From positions 131,221 to 195,220 of the forward strand of contig CAWIVF010000011.1 of assembly GCA_963839535.1 (NCBI GenBank): a DNA stretch of 64,000 nt. The letters are read 5' to 3'. The position numbers were made by a program, and so were the translations under genes. This DNA is from RHKX01 sp963839535. Its GTDB lineage: Bacteria; Actinomycetota; Thermoleophilia; Solirubrobacterales; 70-9. Below the pieces are notes generated by a model. That model was given only the letters and a program-made list of their open reading frames with translations. It ran no database searches and was not told the DNA's origin. Shown piece by piece: positions 30,852 to 42,157 of this stretch (the stretch's first letter is position 1; every line of letters starts with the position of its first letter).

Positions 30852-31535
30852 TTGCCCGTCCACCTGAGACCGAGCGCCCCGACCGCGCCGGACGCCCTGC
30901 TCTGCGGAGACCCGGCTCGGGCCCTGACGATCGCCCAGAACGTGCTGGTCAAGCCGAGGATGAGCAACCACCACCGCGGGCTCTGGGGATACCACGGGTA
31001 TACAGAGCAGGGCCGGGAGCTGACCGTGCAGGCGACCGGAATCGGCGGCCCCAGCGCGGTCGTGGTGCTGGAGGAGCTGGCCGAGCTCGGCCTGCGGCGG
31101 GCGATCCGGATCGGGACCTGCACGGCGCCGGGTGCCCTGCCGGCCCTCGGCTCGGGCATCGTCGTGGCCGGCGCGATCGCCGAGGACGGCACGAGCGCGG
31201 CCCTGGGTCACGCTTCGGGGGCCGTCGTCGAGCCGGACGTCGCGCTGACGGCGGCTTTGGCCGGGGCCGCGGGCACCGAACCGGTCCTCGTCCGCAGCCG
31301 CGACCTCCACGAGGGCGCTCCCGCGCCCCCCGGCACCAGGGAGGCGCCGGTCGGAGATCTGCAGACCGCCGCGTTGCTCGCCCTCTGTCATCGGCGAGGG
31401 ATCGCGGCGGCCGCGGCCCTCGTCGTCGGGGTGGCCGCGGGGCGGCGGCTCGAGGATGAGCCGATGGAGGCCGCCCTCCTCCGACTCGCCTCCGCCGCGA
31501 CGGAGGCCTTGGACCGAAACCTCTACCTCAACTAG
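30852..31535 (+). CDS. Nucleoside phosphorylase (PNP/UDP family)
   Basis: 227 residues; starts at TTG 30852 (LPVHLRPSAP). Family features: ALLCGDPARALTIAQNVLV (phosphate-binding GDP), YTEQGRELTVQATGIGGPSA, LGLRRAIRIGTCTAPG, and a C-terminal GDLQTAALLALCHRRGI in the place of the purine-site ExE motif (ExExA becomes DLQTAA). Expected reaction: phosphorolysis of a nucleoside. The altered specificity motif leaves the base uncertain. Confidence 0.75.
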   Translation: MPVHLRPSAPTAPDALLCGDPARALTIAQNVLVKPRMSNHHRGLWGYHGYTEQGRELTVQATGIGGPSAVVVLEELAELGLRRAIRIGTCTAPGALPALGSGIVVAGAIAEDGTSAALGHASGAVVEPDVALTAALAGAAGTEPVLVRSRDLHEGAPAPPGTREAPVGDLQTAALLALCHRRGIAAAAALVVGVAAGRRLEDEPMEAALLRLASAATEALDRNLYLN

Positions 31536-31547
31536 AGGGTGAGGTAG
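31523..31547. terminator. Inverted repeat at convergent stops
   Basis: CTACCTCA (31523-31530) and TGAGGTAG (31540-31547) form an 8 bp stem with a 9-base loop that contains the phosphorylase stop and touches the end of the convergent small gene. It probably works as a two-way terminator. Confidence 0.45.
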
Positions 31548-31836
31548 CCTCTCGGCGGGCCTTGGCGAGCTCCCGGCGCATCTCGTCGAGGGTGTCCTCG
31601 AGCGCCTCGACCCGATCGGAGAGAGCTCGGACCCGCCGGCTCAGCCTTTCGGTGTCGCTCGCGCTGGAGATGTCGACCACGCCGAGCGCCGCGCGCTGGG
31701 CCTGCGCCGCCCGCTCCCCCGCGCCGAGGGCCTTGCCGAGCGCCTGACTGAAGAGCGGGTTCTCGAGCACCGCCTGTGCGAGGTCGCCGATGGCGCCTTC
31801 GCCCTTCGCCCTGAATCCGCCTCCGTCTGCGCTCAC
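31528..31836 (-). CDS. Small helical phasin-like protein
   Basis: 102 residues from GTG at 31836 with an excellent AGGAG site. Sequence: LAQAVLENPLFSQALGKALG, a middle Ala/Gln-rich helix, then the coiled coil SRRVRALSDRVEALEDTLDE ending KARREATSPSS. Its heptads match those of the 30388-30801 protein. No catalytic features; likely structural or granule-associated. The 3' end overlaps the convergent phosphorylase by eight bases. Confidence 0.75.
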   Translation of the reverse strand: MSADGGGFRAKGEGAIGDLAQAVLENPLFSQALGKALGAGERAAQAQRAALGVVDISSASDTERLSRRVRALSDRVEALEDTLDEMRRELAKARREATSPSS

Positions 31837-31858
31837 GTCATCTCCTTCGATGGCTTGT

Positions 31859-31892
31859 CCATGCAGTTCACCGTATCCGATCGACTGCATGG
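31859..31892. repeat. Perfect 9 bp inverted repeat in a divergent promoter
   Basis: CCATGCAGT (31859-31867) and ACTGCATGG (31884-31892) with a 16-base spacer, just upstream of the leftward phasin-like gene and about 225 bp before the rightward wall-hydrolase gene. Arm spacing fits a dimeric regulator or an RNA stem. The rest of this 280 bp spacer shows only a palindrome CTCCTAGGAG at 32052-32061. Confidence 0.4.
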
Positions 31893-32116
31893 GAATGCCC
31901 AGGCAAGGGGCTTTCAAGCGATTCGGCGTGCCTGCCGATGGGACCTGCGATGACGCTCCTCGGAGATCGAAACGACGCTGCCCGCGGGCGGGCTCCTGCG
32001 CCTGACGGTTGTCCGTTGCATTCCGCCAGGCATCTGGATAGGTTTCGCCTGCTCCTAGGAGAGGTCCCGGTGCCCTACTGTGGCACTGCGCCTGCATCCG
32101 TGGGAGCAAACGTCGA

Positions 32117-34660
32117 ATGAAGAACCGCCTTCTAATCACCCTCGCACTCGGAGTGCTCGGCGCCGTGCTGGCGGCGGGCGCTGTCGGTGCCCAGTCCGTG
32201 ACCGGCGACAGCGTCTCCGTCGACCTTCCCGCCGGCACCACGACCACCACCCCCGAGGCGCTCCCCCTCTGTATCAACACGATCGACGACGACGGCGACG
32301 GCCTTGCCGACTTCCCCAATGACCCGGGCTGCGCCGACGCGACCGACGGCGACGAGACCGACGCGGAGACCGTCCCGGCCGACACCGGCACCGAGGTCGT
32401 CGAACCGCCCGCCGACGACCCGACCGACACCGCGGAGGCGCCGACCGAGGCCGTCTTCGACGAGGACGACGGCGACAGCGGCGACGACGTCCATGACTTC
32501 AGCGAGGACCCCAAGTCCCCCGAGCACTCCTTCGGTGACGACGACGAGGCGGACGCCGAGCACTCCTTCGGCGGCGACGAGGCCGACGAGGAGAAGGAGG
32601 ACCCCGACGCCATCGAGGTCCCCGAGATCCGCACGCCCGACGGCGCCCCCACCGACGCCAACCCGACCGTCACCATCGCCGACGTCGGCGCGGCCCCGGT
32701 CGGCGTACCGAACTTCATCATCGACAAGTTCTCGATCCCGCCGTTCCTGCTCCCCATCTACCAGGCCTGCGGAACGCAGTACGGGATCCCCTGGAACGTG
32801 CTCGCCTCGATCAACCGCATCGAGACCGCCTTCGGAACCAACCTCAACGTCTCGACCGCCGGCGCGCTCGGCTGGATGCAGTTCATGCCGGCGACCTGGG
32901 AGATGTACGGGGTCGACGCCAACGGCGACGGCCGCAAGGATCCGTACAACCCGGTCGACGCGATCTGCGCCGCGGCCCGCTACCTCAAGGCCGCCGGCGC
33001 CGAGGAGGATCTCTACCGCGCGATCTTCGCCTACAACCACGCTGACTGGTACGTCGACGAGGTTCTGCTCTACGCCAAGCAGTACGGCAGCCTGCCGAGC
33101 GGCCTGATCGACTCGCTCACCGGTCTCACCGAAGGTGCTCACTTCCCGGTTGCCGCCAAGGCGCGGTACGCCGACGACATCTCCGAGCGCGAGGCGGCGC
33201 AAGCGGGCCAGCACCGGCGGCGGCAGCGGCAACGTCGCCGACGTGGTCAGCGACTCCCCCACGCGGCGCGGCGTCGACATCTTCGCGGACGAGGACGCTC
33301 CCGTCGTCGCCGTCAACGACGGAGTGATCGAGCGGGTCGGCGAGAACAAGAGGCTCGGCAACTTCGTCGTCCTGCGCGACGCCTACGGCAACGAGTACAC
33401 CTACGCGGGCCTCGGCTCCGTGAGCGAAGTGATCCCGGTCCCCGAGGATCGTGAGCTGAGCAAGAAGGACTTCGACCTGATCACGCCCGGCGAGGGCGAC
33501 GAGGAGCCGAAGATCCAGGCCAGCGGAACGAGCAGGCGCGCCGCCACCGACATGGAGTTCGAGTCGGACGATCCGGCCGAGGCGAAGGGCTCCGACCAGT
33601 CCGCCGCCACTACGTCGGACGCCGGGCCGGTCAACACCGAGGACGATCGCGAGCGCCTCTTCGCCCTCCCGCGCCGCCCCGCCAACATCGACCGCGCCAG
33701 CCTCACCGGTCAGCTCGACTCGATGATGGGCAGGAACCTGCCCGGGTACGAAACCTTCAAGTCCTACTTCTCCGGCGTCCTGCGCTTCGACGACAGCAAG
33801 ATGGACACCGCACCCCTCCGCAAGGGCGCCCGCGTCGTCGGCGGCACGATCCTCGGACGGGTCGGCCCCTCGCAGCCGGAGCTCGCCTCCCACGTCAACT
33901 TCGCAATCACCCCGGCGGGTCGCGGCGCCCACACGATCGATCCGAAGCCGATCCTCGACGGCTGGAAGCTGCTCGAGGCCACGGCCATCTACCGCGCTGC
34001 CGGCAAGGACCCGTTCGGCGAGGACGCGAGCGTCGGAGACGTTCTGCTCGCCTCGAAGAGCCAGCTGCAGAAGCAGGTCCTGAACGATCCGAACCTGGAG
34101 ATCTACGCCTGCGGCCGTGAGGACATCGCAAGCGGCCTGACCGATCGCCGGATCCTCGCCTCGCTCGCCTACCTCTCCCAGCGCGGCTTCCGGGTCACGG
34201 TGACATCGCTCGCCTGCGGTCGAAGCTCCCTCTACACCGCCTCGGGCAACCTGAGCGCACACCCGACCGGCGACGCGGTCGACATCGCGGCTGATCAACG
34301 GGCTCCCGATCCTCGGCAACCAGGGTCGCGGCTCCATCACCGAGGCCGTGATCAACGAGCTGCTCAAGCTCCAGGGCCCGATGGCGCCCGCGCAGATCAT
34401 CTCCCTGATGGAGATGGGCGGACCGACCTTCGCGATGGGCGACCACGCCGACCACATCCACCTCGGCTTCACACCTGACACCACCAGCAACGGCGATCCT
34501 CTCAACGAGGGCGGCGGCCCAGCTCTCCTCCGTGCAATGGGACAAGCTCATCGATCGAATCGGAGAGCTCGATCAGCCGACCGTCCCGACCAAGGTCTCC
34601 GACGCCGCGCTGCCCACGAAGAAGAGCGACCGGGCAAGCTCCGCGCACATCGGCGAGTAG
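32117..34660 (+). CDS. Modular cell-wall hydrolase: lytic transglycosylase, degenerate M23 and M15-like domains (frame broken)
   Basis: Signal peptide LLITLALGVLGAVLAAGAVG, then an acidic Asp/Glu/Thr-rich linker (roughly residues 50-190). The MltB-type transglycosylase domain has SINRIETAFG (catalytic Glu) and AGALGWMQFMPATW. After a break near 33200 an M23/LytM fold follows (RRGVDIFADEDAPVVAVNDG), lacking the catalytic His positions (YTYAGL instead of YAHL, SHVNFAI instead of HxHF). A C-terminal M15-like part holds LSAHPTGDAVDIA and HADHIHLGF. Further breaks lie near 34292 and 34520; the last frame ends SSAHIGE at TAG 34658. About 847 residues after repair. Confidence 0.82.
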
Positions 34661-34757
34661 GCGCGACAGCGCCCCGCACTCCGATTCCCTGACGCCGCTC
34701 CTCCCCTTCGCCCAACTCGACCTTCCCGGTCGGCTCGGCCCCGCTGACGGCCGCTAC

Positions 34758-35531
34758 GTGATTCGCAGGGGGGACGGCTCCGACGTGCTCGTCCTCCGGA
34801 CCCTCGGGGCCGCACGGGCCGCCACGCGCATCCGCCGGGGCCGTGCCAGGGCGCTCGAGGCGGATCCCTCCCCCACCCCGCTGCCCCTGACCAGGGCCAC
34901 CTTCATCCGCGCCAGCCCGTTCGACGACGAGCGCGCGGCCGCGGCCTGGCTCGACAGCGTCTGCGCGGACCGCGAGCTCTGGGGCCCGCTGGCGGCCGAG
35001 GCGACGCTGCAGATCAACCGCGCGCTCCACGTGCACCGCACCGCCACGGGAGACCCCTATCTGGCCGACGTCGACCCGGCGCGGGCCGTCGCCGTCCGCT
35101 TCGGCTTCGGCAGCGGCGACGAGGTGGCCGACGGGCGCTGGCAGGCAGCCCGCGAGCTGACCGAGCGCGACCGGCTGAAGCTGCCCGGTCGTGACCTCGA
35201 GGCGCTGCGCCCGCAGGAGCGGATCGCGGCGGTGCTCGCCGGCCGCGAGCAGGTCGGGGCCCACGAGGAGCTGATCGTGCGGGCCCGGGGCGACCTCGAC
35301 GCCGGGCGGACGGCCACCGCCGCCCTCGGCCTCCACGCGGGCCTCGAGGCGATGACGAGGACCGACGGCGCGCGGTGGGGCGACGACCTGAGCGCCCGGC
35401 TCGCCGAGGCGGCCGATCTGGCGCGGAGCGCCCGTCAGCGGGCGCTCGAGGGCGGCGAGATCGACGCTGCGGCGCTCGAGCGGGCCCTGGCGACCGCTGA
35501 GACCGCCATGCGCCGCCGCGCGCTCGACTGA
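34758..35531 (+). CDS. Conserved hypothetical protein, alpha-helical
   Basis: 257 residues from GTG at 34758. The same frame upstream (from about 34662: LTPLLPFAQLDLPGRLGPAD) also looks coding, so the true start may be an unusual codon further left. Contents: VLVLRTLGAARAATRIRRGR, PLPLTRATFIRASPFDDERA, then long helices rich in Ala, Arg and Glu (LHAGLEAMTRTDGARWGDDL). No domain recognised. Actinobacterial texture, same direction as the wall-hydrolase gene, and possibly in its operon. Confidence 0.65.
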   Translation: MIRRGDGSDVLVLRTLGAARAATRIRRGRARALEADPSPTPLPLTRATFIRASPFDDERAAAAWLDSVCADRELWGPLAAEATLQINRALHVHRTATGDPYLADVDPARAVAVRFGFGSGDEVADGRWQAARELTERDRLKLPGRDLEALRPQERIAAVLAGREQVGAHEELIVRARGDLDAGRTATAALGLHAGLEAMTRTDGARWGDDLSARLAEAADLARSARQRALEGGEIDAAALERALATAETAMRRRALD

Positions 35532-35555
35532 GCGGCTACCGCGCGGCCCTGAGGC

Positions 35556-36299
35556 TCAGAGGGCCGCGAGAACGGCGGGGAGCACCTCGGCGACGTCGCC
35601 ATCGAGCCTGATCGCCGCCTCGCCGTCGTAGGGGGTCGGCCCGATCGTGACGATCGCGACGCGGCCGCCGGCCTGAAGGGTCAGGTCGGGGAGCCCGGCG
35701 ACCGGGAACACCTCGAGCGAGGAGCCGATGCAGAGCATCAGGTCGGCGGCCTCCGCGAGCTCGCGGGCGCGGTCGATCGCGGCGACCGGGAGCATCTCGC
35801 CGAACAGGACGACGTCCGGCTTCACCTTGCCGAGGCAGCCGGTGCACGTCGCGATCCCCTCGTCGTCGAAGAGCTCCGGGACCCGCTCCAGCGGCCATGA
35901 GGAGCCGCAGCTCGTGCAGCTCGACGTGGCGATCGAGCCGTGGACCTCGATCAGCTCCCGGGTGCCGGCGGCGCTGTGCAGCCGGTCGATGTTCTGGGTG
36001 ACCACCGCCTCGAGCAGCCCGCGGCCCTCGAGCTCGGCGAGGGCGAGGTGCGCCGGGTTGGGGCGCTTGTCGCCGAGCATCTCGAAGCGCGGCCGGTAGA
36101 AGTCCCAGAAGGCCCTCGTGTCGCGGTGGAAGGCGTCGATCGTCGCCACCTTCATCGGGTCGACCTTCGACCAGATCCCCTCTCCCGGGGTCCGGAAGTC
36201 CGGGATCCCGCTGGGAACGGAGATCCCGGCCCCGGTCAGGGCGACCGTCCCGTTCGAGGAGCGGATCAGCTCGGCGAGCTGCTCGACCCCCGTCGTCAT
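35556..36299 (-). CDS. cobB: NAD-dependent protein deacylase (sirtuin)
   Basis: 247 residues. NAD site ALTGAGISVPSGIPDFR (about 20-36), VVTQNIDRLHSAAGT, catalytic His in IEVHGSI, and two Cys pairs SCTSCGS and TCTGCLG for zinc. Then KPDVVLFGEMLP and CIGSSLEVFPVAGLP. Removes acetyl or other acyl groups from lysines. It follows the fused beta-oxidation gene by about 15 bp in the same direction, a link between fatty-acid breakdown and protein deacylation. Confidence 0.93.
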   Translation of the reverse strand: MTTGVEQLAELIRSSNGTVALTGAGISVPSGIPDFRTPGEGIWSKVDPMKVATIDAFHRDTRAFWDFYRPRFEMLGDKRPNPAHLALAELEGRGLLEAVVTQNIDRLHSAAGTRELIEVHGSIATSSCTSCGSSWPLERVPELFDDEGIATCTGCLGKVKPDVVLFGEMLPVAAIDRARELAEAADLMLCIGSSLEVFPVAGLPDLTLQAGGRVAIVTIGPTPYDGEAAIRLDGDVAEVLPAVLAAL

Positions 36300-36314
36300 G
36301 GTCTTCGGGTTCAG

Positions 36315-38314
36315 CTACTCGCCCTTCCAGGTCGGCGTGCGCTTGCCGAGGAAGGCGCCGATGCCCTCCTTGGCGTCCTCGCTGAAGAACGCGGTGGCGA
36401 AGCCCTTCTTCTCGGCCTCGATCCCGTCGTCGAGGTCGCCCTGGGCGGAGACCTCCTTGATCTGCTGCACCGCGATCGGCGCCTGGCCCGCCGAGCTTGC
36501 GGGCCCACGACAGCGCCGTGTCGAGCAGCTGGTGGTCGGGGACGACCCGGTTGGCGAGCCCGTAGGCGCCGGCCTCGCCGGCGGTGATCTCGTCGCCGAT
36601 GAGGTTCATCTCGAGCGCCTTGGCCTGGCCGACGAGCCGCGGCAGGCGCTGGGTCCCGCCGAAGCCGGGGATGATCCCGAGGTTGACCTCGGGCTGCCCG
36701 AACGAGGCCGACTCGGCCGCGATCCGGAAGTCGCAGGCCATCGCCAGCTCGCAGCCGCCGCCGAACGCCAGCGAGTTGACCGCGGCGATCGTGACAACCG
36801 AGGAGCGGCCGAAGCTGCGCAGCAGCGCGTGGCCCTGGTCGATCAGCTCGGCGCCGCCGGCCTCGTCCATCTTCGTGAACGCCTTGATGTCGGCGCCGGC
36901 GCTGAACACCACCGGGATCGCGGAGGCGATGACGACGGCGCGGATGCCCTCGGCCTCGACCTTCTCCCAGACCGTGCCGAGGTCCTTGATGACCTGCGGG
37001 CGAGATCGAGTTCATCGGCGCGTTGGCGAGCCAGGCGATCGCCACGTCACCGCGGGTCTCGAGCTTGACCGTGTCGGTCTGGTCGCCGTCGTCGGCCTGC
37101 GGGTAGGCGTAGAAGCCCTGTCCGGACCCGATCCCGAGCCGGCCCTGCGCGACGAGGCGCTTGAGGATCACCGGGGGAGCGAACCGCTCGCCGTGCTCCT
37201 CCTCGAGGGCCTCGAGCCGCTCGAGCACCTTGTCGAGGCCGGTCTGGTCGGCCTTCATGAACGGCGGGAACAGGCCGCGGCGCGGGTCGAGCCCGGCGCC
37301 GGCCATCATCCCGAAGTCGATCTCGCGCGCCGTGCAGACGCCCTCCTCGAGCACCAGGCAGGCCTCGACGAGCGCCTTCATCGTCCACAGCTCAGCCAGC
37401 TTCTCGCCGTCGGCGTCCGCGTCCCCGGGGATCTGCGGCTCGCCGTCCTTGTAGAAGCCGTCACCGCCGGACTTGGCGCCGAGCTTGCCGTCGGCGACGA
37501 GCTTCTGCATGCCCTCGTGGACGTAGAAGCTGTCCCCGTAGGAGTCGCGCAGGTGCTCGGCGACGTGCATCACGGTGTCGAGGCCGAGCATGTCGACGAG
37601 GATGAACGGGCCGAGCGGAGCGACCTGAGCGGCGGCGACGCCCTCGTCGATCGACTTGATCGAGAGGCCCTGCTCCTCCTGGGCGCGCCAGATCTCGCCG
37701 ACGGCCGAGTTGAGGATGCGGTTGACGACGAAGCCGGGGACCTCGGCGCACGTGATCGGCTGCTTGCGGATCTTGCGGGCGAAGTTGACCGCCGCGGTGA
37801 CGGTCTCCGGGTCGGTCTCGGGGCCCTCGACGATCTCGAGCAGCGGCATCACCGACGCCGGGTAGAAGAAGTGGAAGCCGACGACCTTCTCCGGGCGGAG
37901 CGTCGCCTCGGCCATCTCCGAGATCGAGAGCGAGGACGTGTTCGAGGAGAGGATCGCGTGACCGGGCGTCGCCTCGTCGAGCTCGCGGAAGACCTGCTGC
38001 TTGATCGACATCTTCTCCGGGGCGGCCTCGATCACGAAGTCGACGTCGCCGAAGGACGAGTAGTCGGTCGTCCCCTCGATCCGGCCGATGACCTCCTCGA
38101 GGCGGGCGTCGGCCTGCTCCTGGGTCAGCTTCTCCTTCTTGACCAGCCGGTCGAGCTGGCCCTTGGTGACGTCCCGGGCGTGGTCGATGCCGTGGTCGAC
38201 GAACTTCTGGTCGACGTCCTTGAGCACGACGTCGATGTCAGCGGCGGCGATCGCCTGCGCGATCTCCCCGCCCATCGTGCCGGCACCGACTACTGCAGCC
38301 TTGAAGACGAACAA
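36315..38314 (-). CDS. 3-hydroxyacyl-CoA dehydrogenase / enoyl-CoA hydratase fusion (frame broken)
   Basis: Two beta-oxidation steps in one chain. TTG start at 38314 with an AGGAG site (FVFKAAVVGAGTMGGEIAQA, NAD site). Then IEAAPEKMSIKQQVF, SNTSSLSISEMAE, GFHFFYPASVMPLLEIV, PGFVVNRILNS and a C-terminal dehydrogenase repeat (GIGSGQGFYAYP). After a break near 37004 the hydratase follows: VFSAGADIKAFTKMD, SLAFGGGCELAMACDFRIA and LGIIPGFGGTQRLPRL. A second break near 36493 leads to FLGKRTPTWKGE and TAG at 36315. The dehydrogenase-first order is that of FadN-type and archaeal enzymes, opposite to E. coli FadB. Confidence 0.9.
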
Positions 38315-38401
38315 GTTGAGACTCCTCTGGAGGATGGGGGCGAAAGAAATCCCGCTCGTGGAGCGGGCAGGCGAAGGGTATCCGCCCCGGCTCCGCCTCG
38401 C

Positions 38402-38879
38402 TCAGGGGCCGTGGCGGCCGCGGATCCGCTCCGCCTCCAGCCGCAGCTCGCGCAGCGAGCGCTCGAGCGAGCGGCGCATCTGCGGGCGGATGAAGAACAG
38501 GTCGGTGAGGCCCCGCAGCGGCCCTCCGGTCTTGACCCGGTAGTCGAGCCGCTGGGTCACCCTGGTGAGGCGGCCCTCGTCCTCGCCCGCCGGCAGCATC
38601 TCGAGCTCGGCCTCGAGCTCGCCCTCGGCGCTGGGGTCCTCGAACGCGATCCGGTGCAGGGACCTGGGCCGGTGCTCGAGGACCCGCTCGCTCACCTCGC
38701 CGCGGCCGGCCGGCGTCGAGCGCCAGACCAGCGTGCCCCCGGTCTCGGGATAGCCCTCGGAGCGGACGACCGAGCCGAACCCGTCGACCCACGAGGCCCA
38801 CCGGCTGCGCGTCGAAGTACAGATCCCAGACCTCGGCCAGCGGCGCGGCGATCTCGATCGACGCCTCAGTCTTCGCCAT
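38402..38879 (-). CDS. SRPBCC-family protein (frame broken)
   Basis: ATG at 38879 gives AKTEASIEIAAPLAEVWDLY, the usual first strand and helix of START/SRPBCC folds. After a break near 38805 it continues RWASWVDGFGSVVRSEGYPE, LVWRSTPAGRGEVSERVLEH, LTRVTQRLDYRVKTGGPLRG and LEAERIRGRHGP. About 158 residues, a hydrophobic-ligand-binding or polyketide-cyclase-like fold. Its start overlaps the PadR gene, so the regulator and the binding protein are made together. Confidence 0.78.
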
Positions 38880-39352
38880 CGCCGCCGTAGATCTCGCGCT
38901 GGATCAAGCGTGACCGTCTCGATCATCGACTCGAGGAACGGCCCGATCTCGTTCCGCAGCCGCTCGTATTCGGCCCGGCCCGCCTCGGTGATCGAGTAGA
39001 AGCGGCGCGTGCGGCGGTCGGGGTGCTCCCAGAGCCCCTCGATGTGGCCCTTGGACTCGAGGTCCCGGAGCAGCGGGTACATCGTGTTGGGATTGACCGA
39101 GATCACGCCGCCGGTGATCGCGCCGATCTCCTCGATCAGCCGATTGCCGTAGGCGGGCTCGCGGGCGACGATGTGGAGCACGAGCAGGGGCACGACGTCG
39201 CGTCGCCGCAGCTCGCCGCCGAAGACGTCGGCGCTGCGCCCGGGAGTGCGGATCCGCTTCCGAGTTCGCTCCGTGGCGCGGGCCGTCTCGGCCACCGCGT
39301 CCGCCACCGGCTTCGCCCGCCCTTCGGCCACAGCCCGAATATAGGGGCCCAC
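38866..39352 (-). CDS. PadR-family transcriptional regulator
   Basis: About 160 residues. An N-terminal extension (VAEGRAKPVADAVAETARA) precedes the winged helix DVVPLLVLHIVAREPAYGNR, IGAITGGVISVNPNTMYPLL, KGHIEGLWEHPDRRTRRFYS and the C-terminal helix EYERLRNEIGPFLESMIE. A break near 38907 hides the natural end LIQREIYGGDGED, whose TGA (38866-38868) overlaps the SRPBCC start. It probably represses this operon in response to a small hydrophobic compound. Confidence 0.85.
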
Positions 39353-39458
39353 GGCGTCCAGTCGGCGCAGCCGGTCCTAATGGGGTGCCTCCGCGGCCCC
39401 GATAGGGCCTGTGTAGAGGGCAACGCGATCCGCCTGGAGCGCGCACCAAGGAAGTGGC

Positions 39459-40623
39459 GTGGAACGGGAACGGAACACCCAACTTGATCGAAACGACCTC
39501 GGCGTCGCCTCGGTCCTGCAGCGCGCATCGCTTGCCCTCTACACGATCTTCGCCCTGATCGTGCTGAGCACGGCCCAGGCGCTGCTGCTCGATCCGCCCG
39601 AGACGGCGCAGAACCTGATCCTGCTGGGAGCGACCGCGGTCCTGATCGCGCTCGCCCTGGTCATGCGGCATTCGCTGCGTGAGCTGGAGCGCGATCGGAA
39701 GGCCTCGCTCGAGCGCACGGAGAGCTTCTTCAGCCTCTCCCTCGACATGCTCTGCTCGATCGACCAGGCCGACCGGCTCGCCGAGCTGAACCCCTCCTGG
39801 ACCCGCGTCCTCGGCTGGTCGCTGGACGAGCTCCGCGCCCGGCCGGCGATCGAGTTCGTCCACCCCGACGACCGCCAGCGGACGATCGAGCTCTCCGAGA
39901 TCGCCCTCGCCGCGGGCGACGAGGGGACGGTCCTGGAGAACCGCTGGCAGACGAAGGACGGCGGCTGGCGCTGGCTCAGCTGGAGCCTCCGCGTCGGGCA
40001 ACGACGACGTGCAGCTCTACGGGCGGGCCACCGACGTCACCGACCGCAAGCAGATCGAGGAGGAGCTCCATTTCCTCGCCCGCCACGATCAGCTCACCGG
40101 GCTCGCCAACCGGCGCAAGTTCGAGGAGGACCTCGGCAGGCACCTCGCGAGGACGCGCCGCTACGGCTGGCGCGGAGCGCTGCTCTCGGTGGACCTCGAC
40201 GGCCTCAAGTCGGTCAACGACTCCCGGGGCCACGCCGCGGGTGACGACCTGCTGAAGCTGGCGGCGCAGCGCATGAGCCACGTCCTGCGGACCAGCGACG
40301 TGCTCGCCCGCCTGGGCGGCGACGAGTTCGCGATCCTGCTGCCGGAGGCGGACCCGCTGAACGCCCGCGCGGTCGCCGAGAAGATCGCCAAGGCCCTTGC
40401 CGCGCCGGAGCCCGACGGAACCGCGCCGATCGCCAGCATCGGGGTGGCGACGATCGAGGAGCAGATCGGCGCCGAGGAGCTCTTCGCCCGGGCCGACCGC
40501 GCCCTCTACGCCGCCAAGCGCGCGAGCGGCGGCACCTACAGGCTCGCCCCCGAACGCGCCGCGGGGCCCGCTCCCTCCCGCTCCGGAGAGCGAAGGGCGC
40601 GGACCCCGAGGGTTCCTGCCTGA
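39459..40623 (+). CDS. Membrane PAS-GGDEF diguanylate cyclase (frame broken)
   Basis: Makes c-di-GMP. GTG at 39459 with GGAAG before it. Two helices near residues 22-62 (LALYTIFALIVLSTAQALLL and LILLGATAVLIALALVM). A PAS domain follows (SFFSLSLDMLCSIDQADRLA...WTRVLGWSLDELRARPAIEF). After a break near 39995 come YGRATDVTDRKQIEEELHF and HDQLTGLANRRKFEEDL. The active loop RLGGDEFAIL is intact, and there is no upstream RxxD inhibitory site that I can see. About 388 residues. Confidence 0.9.
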
Positions 40624-40655
40624 ATCTCCCCGGGTGGCCGGGGTGAGGGCCGTCC

Positions 40656-41867
<1,212 letters not shown>

Positions 41868-41984
41868 CGTGGATCGCTCCTTCTAAGTCGTTTTGCAGGG
41901 TGTTCAGGGGCTCTGCGGCGGCACCGGGGGCCTCGACGCATCTGGCGGCGGGACTCACTTGGGGCGGCACGCGGCTAAAACCGA

Positions 41985-42000
41985 TTGACCAGTCAGTCAA
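41985..42000. promoter_or_regulatory. TetR/FadR-type operator candidate
   Basis: TTGACCAGTCAGTCAA: arms TTGAC and GTCAA are perfectly inverted around a 6-base centre. Sites of this look are bound by TetR-family repressors of fatty-acid degradation in actinobacteria. It lies about 120 bp upstream of the acyl-CoA dehydrogenase start. No TetR gene is in the window. Confidence 0.5.
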
Positions 42001-42157
42001 CGGGAGGAAAAAGGATAACCGGTGCCCGGGAGGGGCGCAAACGGAGGCTGGGCGGGTCGGGCCGAGGTCGGGCGCAGTTCGGTGCTCGGCTGGTTTGAGC
42101 TGATGAGGGGCGTGGGAACGGTCTGGTCGCGACGCGCCCGAGGCGGAAGAGCGCATC

